DNA of 64,000 nt, taken from assembly GCA_933228895.1 (NCBI GenBank), contig OW121854.1:55594609-55658608 (forward strand), written 5' to 3'. Source of the stretch: Platycnemis pennipes. Taxonomy: Eukaryota; Arthropoda; Insecta; Odonata; Platycnemididae. A model generated the notes under the pieces. The model was not told the DNA's origin, did no database searches, and saw only the letters and a list, made by a program, of their open reading frames with translations. Positions within the stretch are counted from its first letter, which is position 1; each line of letters begins with the position of its first letter. Shown here in pieces: positions 48,070-63,109 of this stretch. A program made the translations under genes and the position numbers.

Positions 48070-49182
48070 CTGAAATAAATCAAGAAATCAATATAGCCGC
48101 ACAAGGCTGTCATATGTTAAATTACCAATCCATTACCAAAGGAATATTCATACTAAATACAGCTAAACCTACTTACACAATATTATTCCAGCCTTTATAC
48201 ATTATATAATCATTCAGTGTGAAAACTTCCACAGCAGACTATAACAGCAAAATGTTTGCAGATATACTGCCAGTTCATAAAATGTTTTATAGATGAACTC
48301 CGCTGATTACAGATATGCTAAATATCTAATACACAAAAAAATCAAATTTTAAAAAGAAATTAAATGTAGCTTAGCCAAATAAATGTATGGCTTAGAGCCC
48401 AAGATTAATGATTCAGAGCAGATGGTACATACAGAAAGGATTTACATTCACTTTTTCAGCAGGCAAATGAGTAAGGAGACTTAACTAAATGCCTTTTCTA
48501 GGAACTTTTATCTCAAATATAAGGCATTTCAATTTCAAATGTGAATAGTGACCACTTCAAGCAGTTACCCTTTTCCCTAAATTTAATACTGTAATTTTAA
48601 AATACCCTCTATAATGAGTTTTACTGTTTTTTTTATCTTAGGTCAAAGTCAGCTCTTTGTAGGCTCGCCACTGAAAATAAATCCACTCAGAGAATAAAAT
48701 ATGAGATGCTTCCTTAAAGGCTCAAAAGAGCTCACAATTAAACTACCAAAGGGTTAATAAGGCAAATACTAATTGCATGCTAACCAAAACGATTTTAACA
48801 GTGGAGTACAACTCCAATGATAAAAAATGTGAAAACAGAACTAAAAATTAAAATTGAAGAAATCTGGATTTCAGCTTTTCAAGGTACAGTTGTAATTTAT
48901 TCAACAACTTTTCAAAAAACTTATGGCTGACCCAGCTTAGGGGTAGCATGACTGTCAACCAACTCAAGGGTTATAGATTTTAAATCTTGTCTTCCGACAT
49001 GGATTTATTTGATGACTTACGCTTACATTAACATTAGGGCAGACCACAAATAAATGATGCTAGCAGTAGGTTGGTCTTTAAACAAAAACAAAGTTTAATC
49101 TATGAAAGACTTCTTCCCAATCCCTTCATTTCAAATTAATTGTACACTGCCCATGAAAATTAAATTTCTTTTAATTTTTTAG
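48070..49182. other. DCAF6 intron DNA upstream of transposon stack
   Basis: AT-rich intron; a degenerate tRNA-like stretch occurs near 48935-49010. The 5' end of the Tigger-like element that starts being recognisable at about 49183 must lie within this stretch but its terminus was not identified. Confidence 0.45.
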
Positions 49183-49542
49183 GCAATTTCCGATGGTGGA
49201 TTTTGCTTGAAAGAGAAAATTGTCATCCTGAAAGTGGTGGATCAGGGTATGAAGATGAAAGTTTCCCAGAAATGTGGCATATGGCCATCAATGTTATCCA
49301 CTATCCTTGCGCAGTGGTCTACTATCATGAATGCATCTTTGCAGGATCCTGATAGGGAAAGACTAAACCAACGTAATATGGACCTTGATCAAGCCACCTT
49401 TAACTGGATCTCTCATTCTGAACCAAGCTCATACACAGGATCGATCTTGCAAGAGCAGGCAAGAGCAGAGACCCTAAAGTTAGGGATGGACAAATTTGTG
49501 GCATCCAATGTACGGCCACACAAATTTAAAAAGCATTGGAAC

Positions 49543-51562
49543 TAGTAATGGGGCAAATCCAAATATTGATTGAATCCGAATCCTGAATCCGGTTTTTTTT
49601 TATCGAATCTGAATCTAGAATCCTAATCCCAAATCCTAATCCTCCTCAATTTCATTAAATTCAAATCTTCCTTTTATCTGCAAATTGTTAAGGAGGTTGG
49701 CTCACGACTGCTTGAGTCAAGTTGTCTAAGGAATCTTATTAATTTAAGTACGAGTATATGCCTGCTACGTGATCCTTACTTCACAAAGAAAATTACCTAA
49801 GCTATTGAAAGTCATAAGTATCACAAGAAATACGTTGGAAAGTCGAAGGATTTATTTTTTATGATAATTTTAATCAGCTCGACGATGGAGTCAGTTCAAC
49901 ATTTACGTTACTGAAATAAATTCATGAACTGAATGAATTTACTAATGAATAACACCAGAATATTACTATCAAAGGTTATGTTATAATATTTTTCTGAAAT
50001 ATTCTTTAATATCTCATTAGTACTGATATTACTCATACGCCATACATTTTGGCTAGAGCGACCGCAGTGCCACTTGAAGTCAACTAATGCATTTCATCTG
50101 CTATAAGCACAGTAATTGGTGGATTTAGCGAAAAATACGGTGGGTTGATGAATTTTTTTTGTGTCATTTTATTCCTTGTGACATTACGCATAAAATATCA
50201 GTTTTTTTGCTAAAATGACATGTCACTATGGTATTTTTAAACGTTATATTCCAATGTGATGGCCATTCTCGCCGTTAATCGTATGTAATTTCAAATGCAA
50301 TTTGTGCAAAAAGGAGTATGGGTTGGTATAATTATCTTTACTCTATTAGATAGAGGAACTTTAGTTCTATAAGTGCTGAAAATATAAAAAAAATGACATG
50401 ACTTTCACTTTTCAGATAAACCTCCTTAAATAATGCTTCCTTTCTCGTGGATTCTCTAATTTAATCCAATCCAAGCTGAATCTTATTTGTTAAAGTAAAT
50501 GTGAAATGCATAATGGTCACATGAATGCCAGTCACTGAAATTAAGGACATGTTCGAGGGCAAATATAAAGAATGGGTAATTTCAAAGGTAAATCAAAGTT
50601 TAATTTTTCTTAAATAAAATTAAAAATTCGATGAAAAAAATTACAAGTTTTTGTTTAGAAAATGAAGCATTTTCACTCTGCCAGGATCTAAACGATTTCT
50701 TTCTTTATCAACCAAATTTCCAGCAGTACTGAAGGCTCTTCCTGAAAATACTGTTGCTGGAAGAATACAGAGGAACTTTTTTTAGCTGAATTTTGAAATT
50801 GGGGAATTTAGAAGGATTCATATGTTGACAAAATAAGAAGTAGAAACCCTATAGGTCGAAACACCACAACTTACTTATCCATTTTTGAACCATTAGCGGT
50901 GCCACTTTCATGGCAGCAATTGGCGACGATTAAAGAAAACACCATCTTTTGAGAGGCCGTTAAGTTAACATAATACGACAAAGCCGAGAGTAACACAAAT
51001 CCAATCTTCCTTTCACTGGATATTTAAATCTAACATAAGTATAATTACTCAAAACTTCTTTTTTTGCTGTAATGGACAACAGGCGTCATCTATGGAATAG
51101 ATAATTAACTACACATTGACTTGCATGGGAAAGTCCCAACTACGCCGAAAAAAGACATTGATGCCTGATCACATCATACTTTTTCACCATCACGATGATT
51201 AAATATCACCTATCGAACTATGTAATGTCTTAAACTAGAGTTGGCATTCCGAGCACCCATAATTTGGCATCAACTCTTGCGTGCTTGGCAATGAGTCGCG
51301 GGTCGTCACATGGTTGAATCTGTTGTGGCAACAAACAAGGAGAAACAAAAGCATGTCACCGGCCTTACTGAACATCCACAGAATTCCGGATCCACGTAAC
51401 TCGGATCCACATAAGTGGAGGACTTACTATAGTTTTCCGCCACTGGTACATAAGAATCCGCACGACTGGTATTCAAATCTTTTAACCATGGATCCCATCG
51501 AATCTCGAATCCATGGATTCGATAGGATTCGACCAAATCTTTGAGTCCCTGCCCCAACCCTA
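49543..51562 (-). mobile_element. hAT element 2, with 8-bp TSD and transposase remnant
   Basis: Flanked by perfect 8-bp duplications attggaac (49535-49542 and 51563-51570). Ends tagtaatggggcaaatcc and, inverted, tagggttggggcagggactc, both followed by gaatcc-type words. On the minus strand at about 50768-50648 the sequence reads ILPATVFSGRAFSTAGNLVD and later RVKMLHFLNKN, the hAT C-terminal dimerisation domain (P.T...SERVFS.AG ... LFLNKN). The rest of the transposase is eroded. It contains the piggyBac-type MITE at 49688-50429. Confidence 0.88.
49688..50429 (+). mobile_element. TTAA-flanked MITE (piggyBac-type), copy 1
   Basis: Bounded by TTAA (49688-49691 and 50426-50429) with inverted ends aaggaggtt. 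Non-coding. Homologous along its whole length, in reverse orientation, to 62000-62735. Nested in hAT element 2. Confidence 0.85.
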
Positions 51563-51597
51563 ATTGGAACCTAACCACACTCATGATAGGTAAGGAG

Positions 51598-53495
51598 TAG
51601 AGATGGGACATTCGAATCTTCGAATCCTCGAATCCCTCGAATCTTGAAAAAGATTCGAGATCTTTGTGCTATTTTCATCTTCGAATCTTTCGAATCCTAA
51701 AATATAAATAAACACCGAGTTGTTTATGTAATAACTTAGAAGAGATTAGTTTCGACCGATAAAAACGTTCATTACAAATAAGGTTAAACCTCGCTTTTAC
51801 GTCCCCGAAATTTACGTTTTCCCACCATTAACGACTTTTCCTTCAAGTCCTAATAATTTTCATGTGTCCGCAAATAACATCTTCCCTTTATTTACGCTAG
51901 CAAATTTTTGAATGGCTCGCCATTTGCGTTTTACGAGACGATTTTGCAGTGATTGTTGTCCTGGTTGCATACCTGGTGGATGGAGTCAATGCTCCGTGAA
52001 AGACAAAGTAAAAACTCATGCAGTAAGTTACCACTATGAAAGATAAGTAAAGTTTTCTCAGATGTACCACCAATTATCGTGACCTCAATCATCCGTGGAA
52101 TCGTAATGCCGCGAGAAATTACAGTACACGTACGTAATATTTGTCGCGATTGTTGTCCGGGTTGCATAACTCGCGGATCGGCTGATGCTATCGTATAGGT
52201 GATGAAATTTTTTTTTATTTAAGAAGTGTATGCTTTTCAGCATTTGCGGCCTTCTCTTTCTTTTTTGGTTTGGTATTAATACAGATTTTAAAAATCCTCC
52301 AGCCAAACTTCATCCTCATACATCCTGCGAACAAACCAGTAAAATCATCACGTTCTTCTCAACCTCGATTCTTAAGTAGCTTCGATAGGATAACATTATA
52401 GTCTCTAACACCTTTTTTTCTCATAATGTTTACCATAACTTAATAGCATGGCTGGACTCCTGGTCCCAGTTCATCCTTATCTATATCCTTCTCTTCTATT
52501 CCCAAGTTCCCTTGCCTATAGTTAGTGCCATGCTGTTCTTGCCACATATTCATTACCCCTATGCTGAATCTCTTGCAAGTTCTATCAGCAGCTCTCCTGA
52601 CTTAATACTAATGCACAATATCGTATTCCACTTCTTGCTGCTGAATAACCTTCTAACCTTCGAGTACAGGGCGTCTATTTCTCCCTCTCTCTGGAACCTC
52701 TCAACCTATTTACATTGACCTTTTTGCCACTTTTCTCTCACACTTTTCATACCCCTCCTAAGTCTATTGCTTGTTTCCTTTAATTTTATTTCGCCTTGTT
52801 GTGTTCAAATCTTTCTATTTCCATCATTCCTCAATTTCCTCCATAGTTTGTGCCAGCACCCAATGTGTCTTGACCACTCTTGTGTCTACTGCACCATACT
52901 GCTTGCTTTTCTGCATCTTTCCTCAAACACCAGTAAACTAATTCCAGATATTCTCTCCGATTTACAACTACAATTTTTTCACACTGTTCCTTATCTTGGC
53001 CCAACCATATGTTATCTAGTTAATATATTTCCCCGTGTCCCCTGCATACAATGAATACAATGTTTAACACACGAGGAATTGTCTCCTGCAAGCAGCTTGT
53101 CTATCGCTGTGAATGAGTCTTGAAGACTCGACAATATTGGAAAAAAGATATCATTTTTAAACATGCAATTCAGTATCAGTTTAATAACTTTTTGGAAACG
53201 TATCATCACTATGCCTCCTAGAACTTTCACATGCTTTCATTTCATGCAAAAAATTTTGTGTATCATGTTTATTACTTATCTATGTTAGCTCTTCAAATCT
53301 TATTTTTATTACTGCAATAAAGAGTTGTATTTTTGAAAACTATTCTTAAATTTGTTTTTCATTAAATGCAGCTGCTAAAGTCTTTTCTTTTCTGTTATTA
53401 TCAACTTTATATGTAGGATTCGAGAGATTCGAGAACCTCTTAGGATTCGGATTCGGGTTCGGATTCGAGAAAATTTAGGATTCGTCCCACCTCTA
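51598..53495. mobile_element. hAT element 1, with 8-bp TSD
   Basis: Flanked by perfect 8-bp duplications gtaaggag (51590-51597 and 53496-53503). Left end tagagatgggacattcgaat, right end inverted tagaggtgggacgaatcc, both followed by runs of TTCGAATCC/GATTCGG words. No transposase motif was recognised inside; a stretch at about 51783-51850 (taaacctcgcttttacgtcc) resembles a Tigger-type end, so it may carry its own nested insertion. Short open frames inside are low-complexity. Confidence 0.85.
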
Positions 53496-54044
53496 GTAAG
53501 GAGGCTACCGTTAACCCTGATGTGATTGAGAGCTGGAGAGAAAGGCTGTCATTTATAATTGGTGAGGGCCATTGCCAAAAGATATTCTCAATGCCAAAGA
53601 GGCCAGATTCCTTTATAACTTGCAGCCTGATATTAAAAGAGAGGCCTGCCACGGAAGGAAGATGAGCAAGGAGCATTTCATAGTCCTCTTCTGTACATAC
53701 AGCAATGGCTCCCGATATGTACCTATGTATTTGTGAAGCAAACACCACGCAATTACTCCAGTAACTGACCTGCCTGGATGACTGGGGCTTTATTCCAATG
53801 TTGGTTAAATGTTGGTTAGCAGCATAAATAAAAATCTTCAACTATGAATTGAATTCTACTTAACTCACTTTCAAATTCTTTTTTTTACCAAAGGGTAAAA
53901 CTTGAGCTTAAGAAGTTCATATAAATTCAATAAACATCTGCACAACAAAACTCTTTTTAAAATTTTTTTAACATATTTACTCCGAAAATTAAAAATTTTG
54001 AATGTCATGGTATGTGGTAGAAGTATAAATAAATACTAAATTAC

Positions 54045-54262
54045 CATCCCGGATAGCTGTACTTGTTCCACTGCATCCTGCTAATGCTGGATTGGTTTCT
54101 TGTGATGACGGTTCAGCACCTCTATTTCCTTGAGACTGGACCTCTTCAATTCGATTGGGTGACAGTTCTCGGCCAACCTCATCTCCAACCCCAAGAGATA
54201 TACTACCACTCGTAGATCCATGCTCTGAGTAAACCAAGCTGATAGCAGGCTCTGAATGGTGC
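54045..54262 (-). CDS. DCAF6: DCAF6, variable-region exon
   Basis: Minus strand: acceptor catttcag before 54262, donor gtaatt after 54045; phase 2 in, phase 1 out. It encodes RHHSEPAISLVYSEHGSTSG, SISLGVGDEVGRELSPNR and a Ser/Glu/Gln-rich part ending STAIRDG. It corresponds to the human stretch '[20 protein letters not shown]' followed by the disordered central region. Phase and position fit; outside the LVYSEHG part conservation is low. Confidence 0.85.
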
Positions 54263-56201
54263 CTGAAATGACAAGTCAATGCTAACTGACTTCCTTGAGG
54301 GTGGTAGGACATGTACAACAACGATGCAGAAATTTTAATAACATCATCGTGGTCATAATATAAAAATGATGCATAGGCATTCATTTTACCTATTCTCATT
54401 TTATAACCAAAGTAGATGAGTTTCTAATAACCAAAGCGTATAGTTTTGGATAAACAATATGGTATTCTGTTATGTGCTTCTGATAAAACCCAGTAATGCA
54501 GCTACAATTCATGCTGCTTAGGGTATCCTCTACATCATTAAGTATGTGGTACAATAATCCAACCTACTCCAAAAAAGGACATTTATCATTATTTCATAAG
54601 GAATGCTTCTGTACTAATTAATAGTTTACCATTGACAAACTCAACCAAAAACTTTGCTATTAGATGACACTTAAAAGCTATCTATAACAAGTTGTAACTC
54701 AAATTAGGCCATGACCAACAAGAAAATCTACAGAAAAATACAACAGCACAACAATAAAACAGATAAAACAATGAAAAGAATTGCATGAAGGGTATAGACT
54801 TTGTGAACTAAAGGCAAAAAAATGAAATAAATCACAATCAAGCCTATTGAAAGTGGTGGATGACTCGGCATAATTACTTAATGAACAAAAACTGTAAGTA
54901 TTACTATGAAAATGCTGAGAGCAGGAAATAAACATAAAGCTTCAAAAGGAAAAGGGATATATTGGCATGTTTTTGCTGTCCTAACAAGGTGAAAGGATAG
55001 CACTGCATAAAATGTTATACATTGTAATTTATAGAGAAGAGGAAAAAGGAATGTATGTAGAGAGATATTTAAGTATTAAACACAAAGAGAGATAGGTAAT
55101 GAATGTGAATACAGTTGAGCCATAAAAATAATGATACCATGAGAAAACTGAAGTAAAGAACACAGAAAGCTATACATAAACACATAAGGACGTAAACTAA
55201 TGGAGAAGGAACAATTAAGCTACTCCAACAATCTTGTAGGAAAAAGGGAAGAGCAGTGTGATATTTGAAGTAGAATCACATTGGTGAAAGAGTTAACTTC
55301 TCGAAGAGAACTGATGACAGGGTCTTTGAGTAGGGTTGTAAAGAGGAGACTTGAGAAAAGTCTAGTATGAATCATGGCATTTTATAGTGCCAAAATATAG
55401 ACTTTGGAAAAAGGATGAAAATAGTCAGATTTTGAGATTTGGGTATGCAGAATGATGGAGAAGGCAAGGGGGATGGAGAGTATGACAAACAAGATAGAGC
55501 TGGTATGGGTGGAGTAGGAGGCTTGAAGAAATATGGGGTGAGTGTTTTGAGGGATGCAACATGTTGAAGGATGTAATATTGCTGAGGAAAGAGGAAGGAG
55601 AAGAATGGGATGTGTGATGGCATGATGAAAGGCCAGCAGTATGTTGTGAAGAACAACTAATGAGAAAAAGAACAAAATTTGGTAATTTTCCACACAACTT
55701 TTAATGACCCTACCGGTGTCAACACATTCGTGTCATTATCAAGGGATACAGATTTGTGTGAATGTGTTGGAACCGGTAGGATCATTATAAGTTGTGTGGA
55801 AAATTACAAAGTTTTGTTCCTATTCTTAACTATGGAATAATTCCACAAAGTAAAGGCTAAGGTTGTCCTATGATCATCTAATGATAATACGTGCACCCTG
55901 TACACACAGTTATTTCAAGCATTTTAGATCCTGCTAACCTGCCTTACTGAGAAGAACACAGATAATAAATATACATGTATATAAATATATATTTCAGATT
56001 GTACATATTTTCATTGCTTGCATGGCCTCTCCTATCTTTCGCCAAAATAATCAAGAGGTCTCTCTATAGTGTTAATGTGTATTATGGTCTCAAAGCATGT
56101 AATACATATTTTATAAAATGATTCTACCCCTATATGTTAAATAAATCCAGAAAAAGATGTAGAAATCAAAAGGCAAAAATGATATAGAACGTAACTCACA
56201 C
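54263..56201. other. DCAF6 intron with fold-back element
   Basis: AT-rich intron. 55370-55665 is purine-rich on the + strand and gives three overlapping low-complexity minus-strand ORFs that are not genes. A fold-back hairpin sits at 55671-55817. Nothing else is recognised. Confidence 0.5.
55671..55817. mobile_element. Fold-back hairpin element, ~147 bp
   Basis: Inverted repeat with arms aacaaaatttggtaattttc... and ...gaaaattacaaagttttgtt, core accggt palindrome halves and a loop near ttatcaagggatacagattt. Its outer sequence (ACAAAGTTTTgTTC...ATTCCA) is shared with the hairpin at 41631-41805, while the stem core differs. Confidence 0.75.
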
Positions 56202-56685
56202 CTCAAATCATATTTCCCTGAGCAACACAAATGTAACATTAGAATGTTATGAGCACCTGTCTTAAATACAGGATTTCTATTATGAGATAGAAATATTAAC
56301 CTCTCAATGAATCCTTCTCTTAAAGAAGAAAGATGATCTTGTAGGTTATTTATGTCTTGTGTCATGATTTCAGACCCAAACGGAGGTGTCTGATTATAAG
56401 GCATCTCGGAATCTCCTTCGTTGTTTTGAGCATGCTGGGAAGAACCTGAAGAGGACAAATTCAGAGCGTTCACATCCTCTTGATGGCTCCTGCTCGTCAT
56501 TGGCGATCCCAAGGACAGAGCTGATATCTGAGGAACAGACTGCAGTACAGAGCTTTCAGTGGAATTTCCTGATGGAGGGTTATCATTCGCTGTGCTCCCG
56601 GCAGCTTCTTCCATATCTGCTGAACTCACATCAGCAACTTCACCACCAGTTAAGGGCAAATTGGCTGTCACACTGGTAGCCGCAT
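56202..56685 (-). CDS. DCAF6: DCAF6, large Ser-rich exon
   Basis: Minus strand: acceptor aatttag before 56685, donor gtgtga after 56202; phase 1 in, phase 2 out (484 bp). It encodes AATSVTANLPLTGGEVADVS, acidic/Ser-rich low-complexity sequence, then SLREGFIERL, SHNRNPVFKTGAHNI and LHLCCSGKYDL. It is the long disordered insert between the N- and C-terminal WD40 halves typical of DCAF6. The donor is chosen because it alone keeps phase with the following exon (AG|G CAC CAT). Confidence 0.85.
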
Positions 56686-58817
56686 CTAAATTAAAGCAGG
56701 TGCAATTGAAGTACTAGCGCAAGTGATATCTATAGTCCGTTTCAAATGAGTTAGTATGTGAGAATTCTACTATTCTTGTTAGCCCATACTTACTCTTGCT
56801 TGAGAGGTAAAATTTGTGGAATGGGTGAGGTAGGAACGAATGCCAGCAATGCATTGCATTGTCTACAACAATGTGTGAATTAACGCAATAGGTGTTACAA
56901 AGTCCTTCAGTGTTTATCTTGACACAAGGATGTAATTGGTATAATATTGTATCTATGCACGGTAGGGCAATATTATATATATGAACTGAGTAAGACTGTA
57001 TTTACAGGAAAAGGTATTTTCCAACCCGTACTTCTATTGGTTACCTCAAGACCACATGACCAGCTTCAAGCCATTCCTTCTGGCTGACCCTGCCCTCCCA
57101 CTTGCCAACTCATTTGAAATGGACGATAATGGTTGAACAAAATGATTACTCTCCATGATTAACACAACACAGTAAAATTTCGCCAAGTACCATGCATACA
57201 TCACCTCACGATTTTTTTAAACTTTAAAAAAATTCCAATGAAAATGGGGGCCTTCTATAACCCCAAGCATAAAATGTGACCCTTGGATCTGTAACGAATA
57301 TGATATTACCAGAATGGAATAAAAGGCTATTATGATGCTAAACTCAAGCTTCGAGTGTTATAAATTTGCTTTCTTGAATTTTTATGCTTTCACATGCTCT
57401 ATAGTTTTATGCTGCCATGTGAAATAAAACAAGAGCTGGGTTAAGAAATATGTATTGCTACAAGCTAAAGAAATTATTTTATGTACGAAGCGGCAATCCG
57501 CCAAAAGTTATGGACAGTCAAAAGATGTTTAATCTTCGTAGAGGCCACTAGGTCCCTACACCTAAAGTAAATTTAACGATATTTACATGATCCTTTTTGT
57601 ACATGGGACTGAAATTTTAAAATGAATTATCAAACAAAATTAAAGAAGAAACAAACAGTAAGCTTTTCCTTACCTCTGTAAAAAAAATTGTTTATGTCTT
57701 GTGATAACATAGAAATTGTGCTTTGCTAACATACTTTGTCTTTTTTGCTGAGGTGTCTTTTTTGTCAAAAATCTTTTTATATCATCATCATCATTTCAGA
57801 GCAATGTATGTGAAACATAACTGAAGGCACCCTAAAAACAGGTCTTAATATGCCTTGTAAGGTGCATAGCTTCCAAATTTTCTAATTGTAAAAGTAATTA
57901 TATTATGTAATTGTAGTGGAAGGATAAATTATTATTATATATGGATGGACTCTCATTTTGTCAGCGCCATTGTCCAAGAAATCATAGCCAGTGAGGGCTA
58001 TTGACACAAAGTATCACATTTGCTAGCATCAAGGACAAAGCAGTGTGAGGGATACACCCCAGTTTCAAAAAGTAAAATTTTAGAAAATTATATTTACTAT
58101 GACATATTATTGGCAACATCAGGTGCATTATTAACAAAGTTTTTACGACTTTGATGAATGGGGGTTAAAGAATGGACAAGTACCCTAAAAAAGGCATAAA
58201 AAGTATGCATCACTTTTCACAGCATACAATGGAAAAGTTGAGTTTCCTCAAAAATGTCTTGGTATCAGTACATATTGCTCTGACAACAGTTTCTCCAGTA
58301 TTTCAATTGATGTCTCCAGGTGCTTAATATGGTCAGCCCATTTTCATTGTTGAGTACTTACGTCCAGGCATTTGACAATGATTTACAATACTTTCTATTG
58401 AAGTTGCTATGCCTTTTGTTGATGTCTAACATTTCACAGATGAGCCAAATGAAATAACAGCTAACTTTTGCAATTTTGGTCGGGACCAAAGATTTTGCTA
58501 TCAAAAAATCAAAATATCGTAATTTCGAACATCGTAATTTCAAGTTTCTACTATAATACAAATGTTAAATGACGTAAATTAAGTCAGCCAATATATCGGC
58601 CCTTGGCAGTTTTCGCACAACCATAGAGAGCTGATATATCTGTCCACCGACAGTAAAAGAGTTAATATCAATGCATTAGGTTACCTGATTTTTACTCCTT
58701 ATTGTATGTTTTTTGTATTTTATTGCACTTTAATTTAACTTGTTCCATGCATGTTAAGCACATGACATGAAACTAATAAAGACTTGAATTGAGTGAATGG
58801 CAAGACTGATAACCTAC
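56686..58817. other. DCAF6 intron; Tigger-like end near 58490
   Basis: AT-rich intron. The stretch 58500-58556 (cgtaatttcgaacatcgtaa, then ttcaagtttctactata) resembles, inverted, the terminus of a Tigger/mariner-type element (TATAGTAGAAACTTGAAATTACGA). A (atc)n run lies at 57782-57793. No partner end was located. Confidence 0.4.
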
Positions 58818-59081
58818 CCGATTGAGGTGGTTCAGTAGGCATTTCGGCAGTTGAAACCCCTTCGGCTGGCTCAGAGCTGGTAGCCAAGGTGCTCGGAGGG
58901 GGATGCTCCCCATCTTCCCCCTCGTACGACTCCTCCCCACCACCGCTGAGGGCAGCTCTAGTCGCAGGGTCATTCAGCATGCGCGAGAGGACATCAGTCA
59001 TCCTCTGCATGAGGTTGGCATGGAGAGTTGGCCGTGCCTGTGCAATCTCTGATGGGTTTGGACGTGGGCAAATGTCCACCA
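58818..59081 (-). CDS. DCAF6: DCAF6, exon with LMQRM motif
   Basis: Minus strand: acceptor gacacag before 59081, donor gtaggt after 58818; phase 1 in and out. It encodes VVDICPRPNPSEIAQARPTL, HANLMQRMTDVLSRMLNDPA, TRAALSGGGEES and an acidic Pro/Ser-rich tail. LMQRMTDVLSRM matches human 'SLMQRMSDMLSRW'. Confidence 0.92.
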
Positions 59082-61540
<2,459 letters not shown>

Positions 61541-61999
61541 CTAAAATGCATAGAGAAAATTAGCCATTATTAATTACTACTCCAAGCTAACACAGAGGCT
61601 AAACATTCTTAACAGGTCAAGAGAGCCACCACAGAATTGTGTGTTTTACCCACACCAGAAACCAATGAAATCTTACAGGTTCATTTTATTGATCATTTCA
61701 ATTCACAATGCTGAACGGTACAAAGTTCGCAGTATATTCAGTTTATTTTCTATTCCCACCCCCACTCCCTCTATTCACCACTGGCAGTGCTGCCATTTCT
61801 GACCATGCTAAGGCTCTAACTTTCTAACCCTGTGAATTTTAAAAGTTAATTTTAAAATATATTTTTCATTCTTTTCAGATAATAGGTATGGCGACTATTG
61901 ATGACATATTTCATAGCTTATATTCAGTTGCTGAGGGCAGCAAGACCTCAACATTTCATTGTTTCATTTGAGGTACGATACCATGTTGTCATCCATGCC
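61541..61999. other. DCAF6 intron DNA
   Basis: AT-rich intron between an exon and the second TTAA-flanked MITE; nothing recognised. Confidence 0.5.
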
Positions 62000-62735
62000 T
62001 TAAGGAGGTTGATCCGAAAAGTGAAAGTCATGTCATTTTTTTTATATTTTCAGCACTTATAGAACTAAAGTTCCTCTATCTAATAAAGTAAAGATAATTA
62101 TACCAACCCATACTCCTTTTTGCACAAATTGCATTTGAAATTACATAAGATTAACGGCGAGAATGGCCATCACATGGGAATACAACATTGAAAAATACCA
62201 TAGTGATGTCATTTTTGCAAAAAACTGATATTTTTTTGCGTAATTTGATGAGGAATAATTTGGCACGAAAAAAAAGATATCAACCCACCGTATTTTCTGC
62301 TAAATCCACCAATTTCTGCGCTTATAGCAGACGAAATGCGTTAGTTGACTTCAAGTGGCGGTCGCTCTAGCCAAAATGTATGGCGTATGAATAATATCAT
62401 TACTAATGAGATATTAAAGAATATTTGAGAAAAATATTATAAAATAACGTTTGATAGAAATATTCTGGTGTTATACATTAGTAAATTCATTGAGCACATG
62501 AATTTATTTCACTAACGAAAATGCTGAATTGACTCCATCGTCGAGCTGATTAAAATTATCGTAGAAAATAAAGCCTTCGACTTTCCATCGTATTTCTTTC
62601 GATACTTATGACTTTCAATAGCTTAGGTAATATTCTTTGTGAAGTAAGGATCACTTAGCAGGCATATTCTCGTACTTAAATTAATAAGATTCCTTAGACA
62701 ACTTGACTCAAGCAGTCGCGAGCCAACCTCCTTAA
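62000..62735 (-). mobile_element. TTAA-flanked MITE (piggyBac-type), copy 2
   Basis: Bounded by TTAA (62000-62003 and 62732-62735) and inverted aaggaggttg ends. Along its length it is the reverse complement of 49688-50429, e.g. 'gttcctctatctaataaagt' and 'cactttgtgaagtaaggatc'-type matches, with scattered differences and small indels. Non-coding. Confidence 0.85.
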
Positions 62736-63109
62736 ACACATGAGTACTTTTTCCTTAGCTCGATGGCAGTACACAATAAAGGAAATTGCCACATTATCAA
62801 AAATTTTGTGTACATTTACTGATAATATATTCTAAAATTTACTGCAATTTTAAATCAAATTTCTACCACAAAATATAAAAAAAGGAAAACTCAATTCTTA
62901 TTATTTTGAACAATTTACCACTTTAAGGTATCATAGATGCATGAATCAGTTTCTTAATATTCCTGAGGAAAGATTACAAGAAAAAAAACAATAAAAGGAC
63001 AGTAAACATAACATACAAAGCCTTACTAAATGATAAATCTCCTTCTAAATGAGGAATACTTAGTAAAGACTCATACATCTTAGGGAATTGTACTTCTGAA
63101 AAAACTTAC
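62736..63109. other. DCAF6 intron DNA
   Basis: AT-rich intron; nothing recognised. Confidence 0.5.

Larger units (their letters stand above)
49183..53830 (+). pseudogene. Tigger/pogo-like transposase pseudogene, split by two hATs
   Basis: Three surviving pieces on the + strand: 49183-49542, 51571-51597 and 53504-53830. The first encodes a CENP-B-type helix-turn-helix region: KEKIVILKVVDQGMKMKVS, GIWPSMLSTIL, later FVASNVRPHKFKKHWN, as in Tigger/jerky proteins. The last encodes NPDVIESWRERL and, after a frameshift, SKEHFIVLFCTYSNGS and then, past a stop, PAWMTGALFQCWL, matching the order in Tigger transposases (VDPEVV..W, CHGGKKSKERVTVLLC, WMTS.LF..WL). The reading frame is continuous across both insertion points when the hATs and one duplication each are ignored. 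The NADET catalytic Asp position is not conserved. Dead element in a DCAF6 intron. Confidence 0.85.

Noticed and set aside
51281..51611. Overlapping ORFs on both strands near 51.4 kb
   Set aside because: They consist of hAT terminal GAATCC/GATTCG word arrays, not protein-coding sequence.
53440..53841. 133-aa minus-strand ORF in the DCAF6 intron, at first considered an exon
   Set aside because: It is antisense to the Tigger-like transposase remnant and runs into hAT terminal repeats; phases do not fit DCAF6 exons.
55372..55697. Three overlapping minus-strand ORFs of 90-103 aa
   Set aside because: Low-complexity pyrimidine-rich strand gives Ser/Pro/Phe/His-rich frames in all three phases; no domain or conservation.
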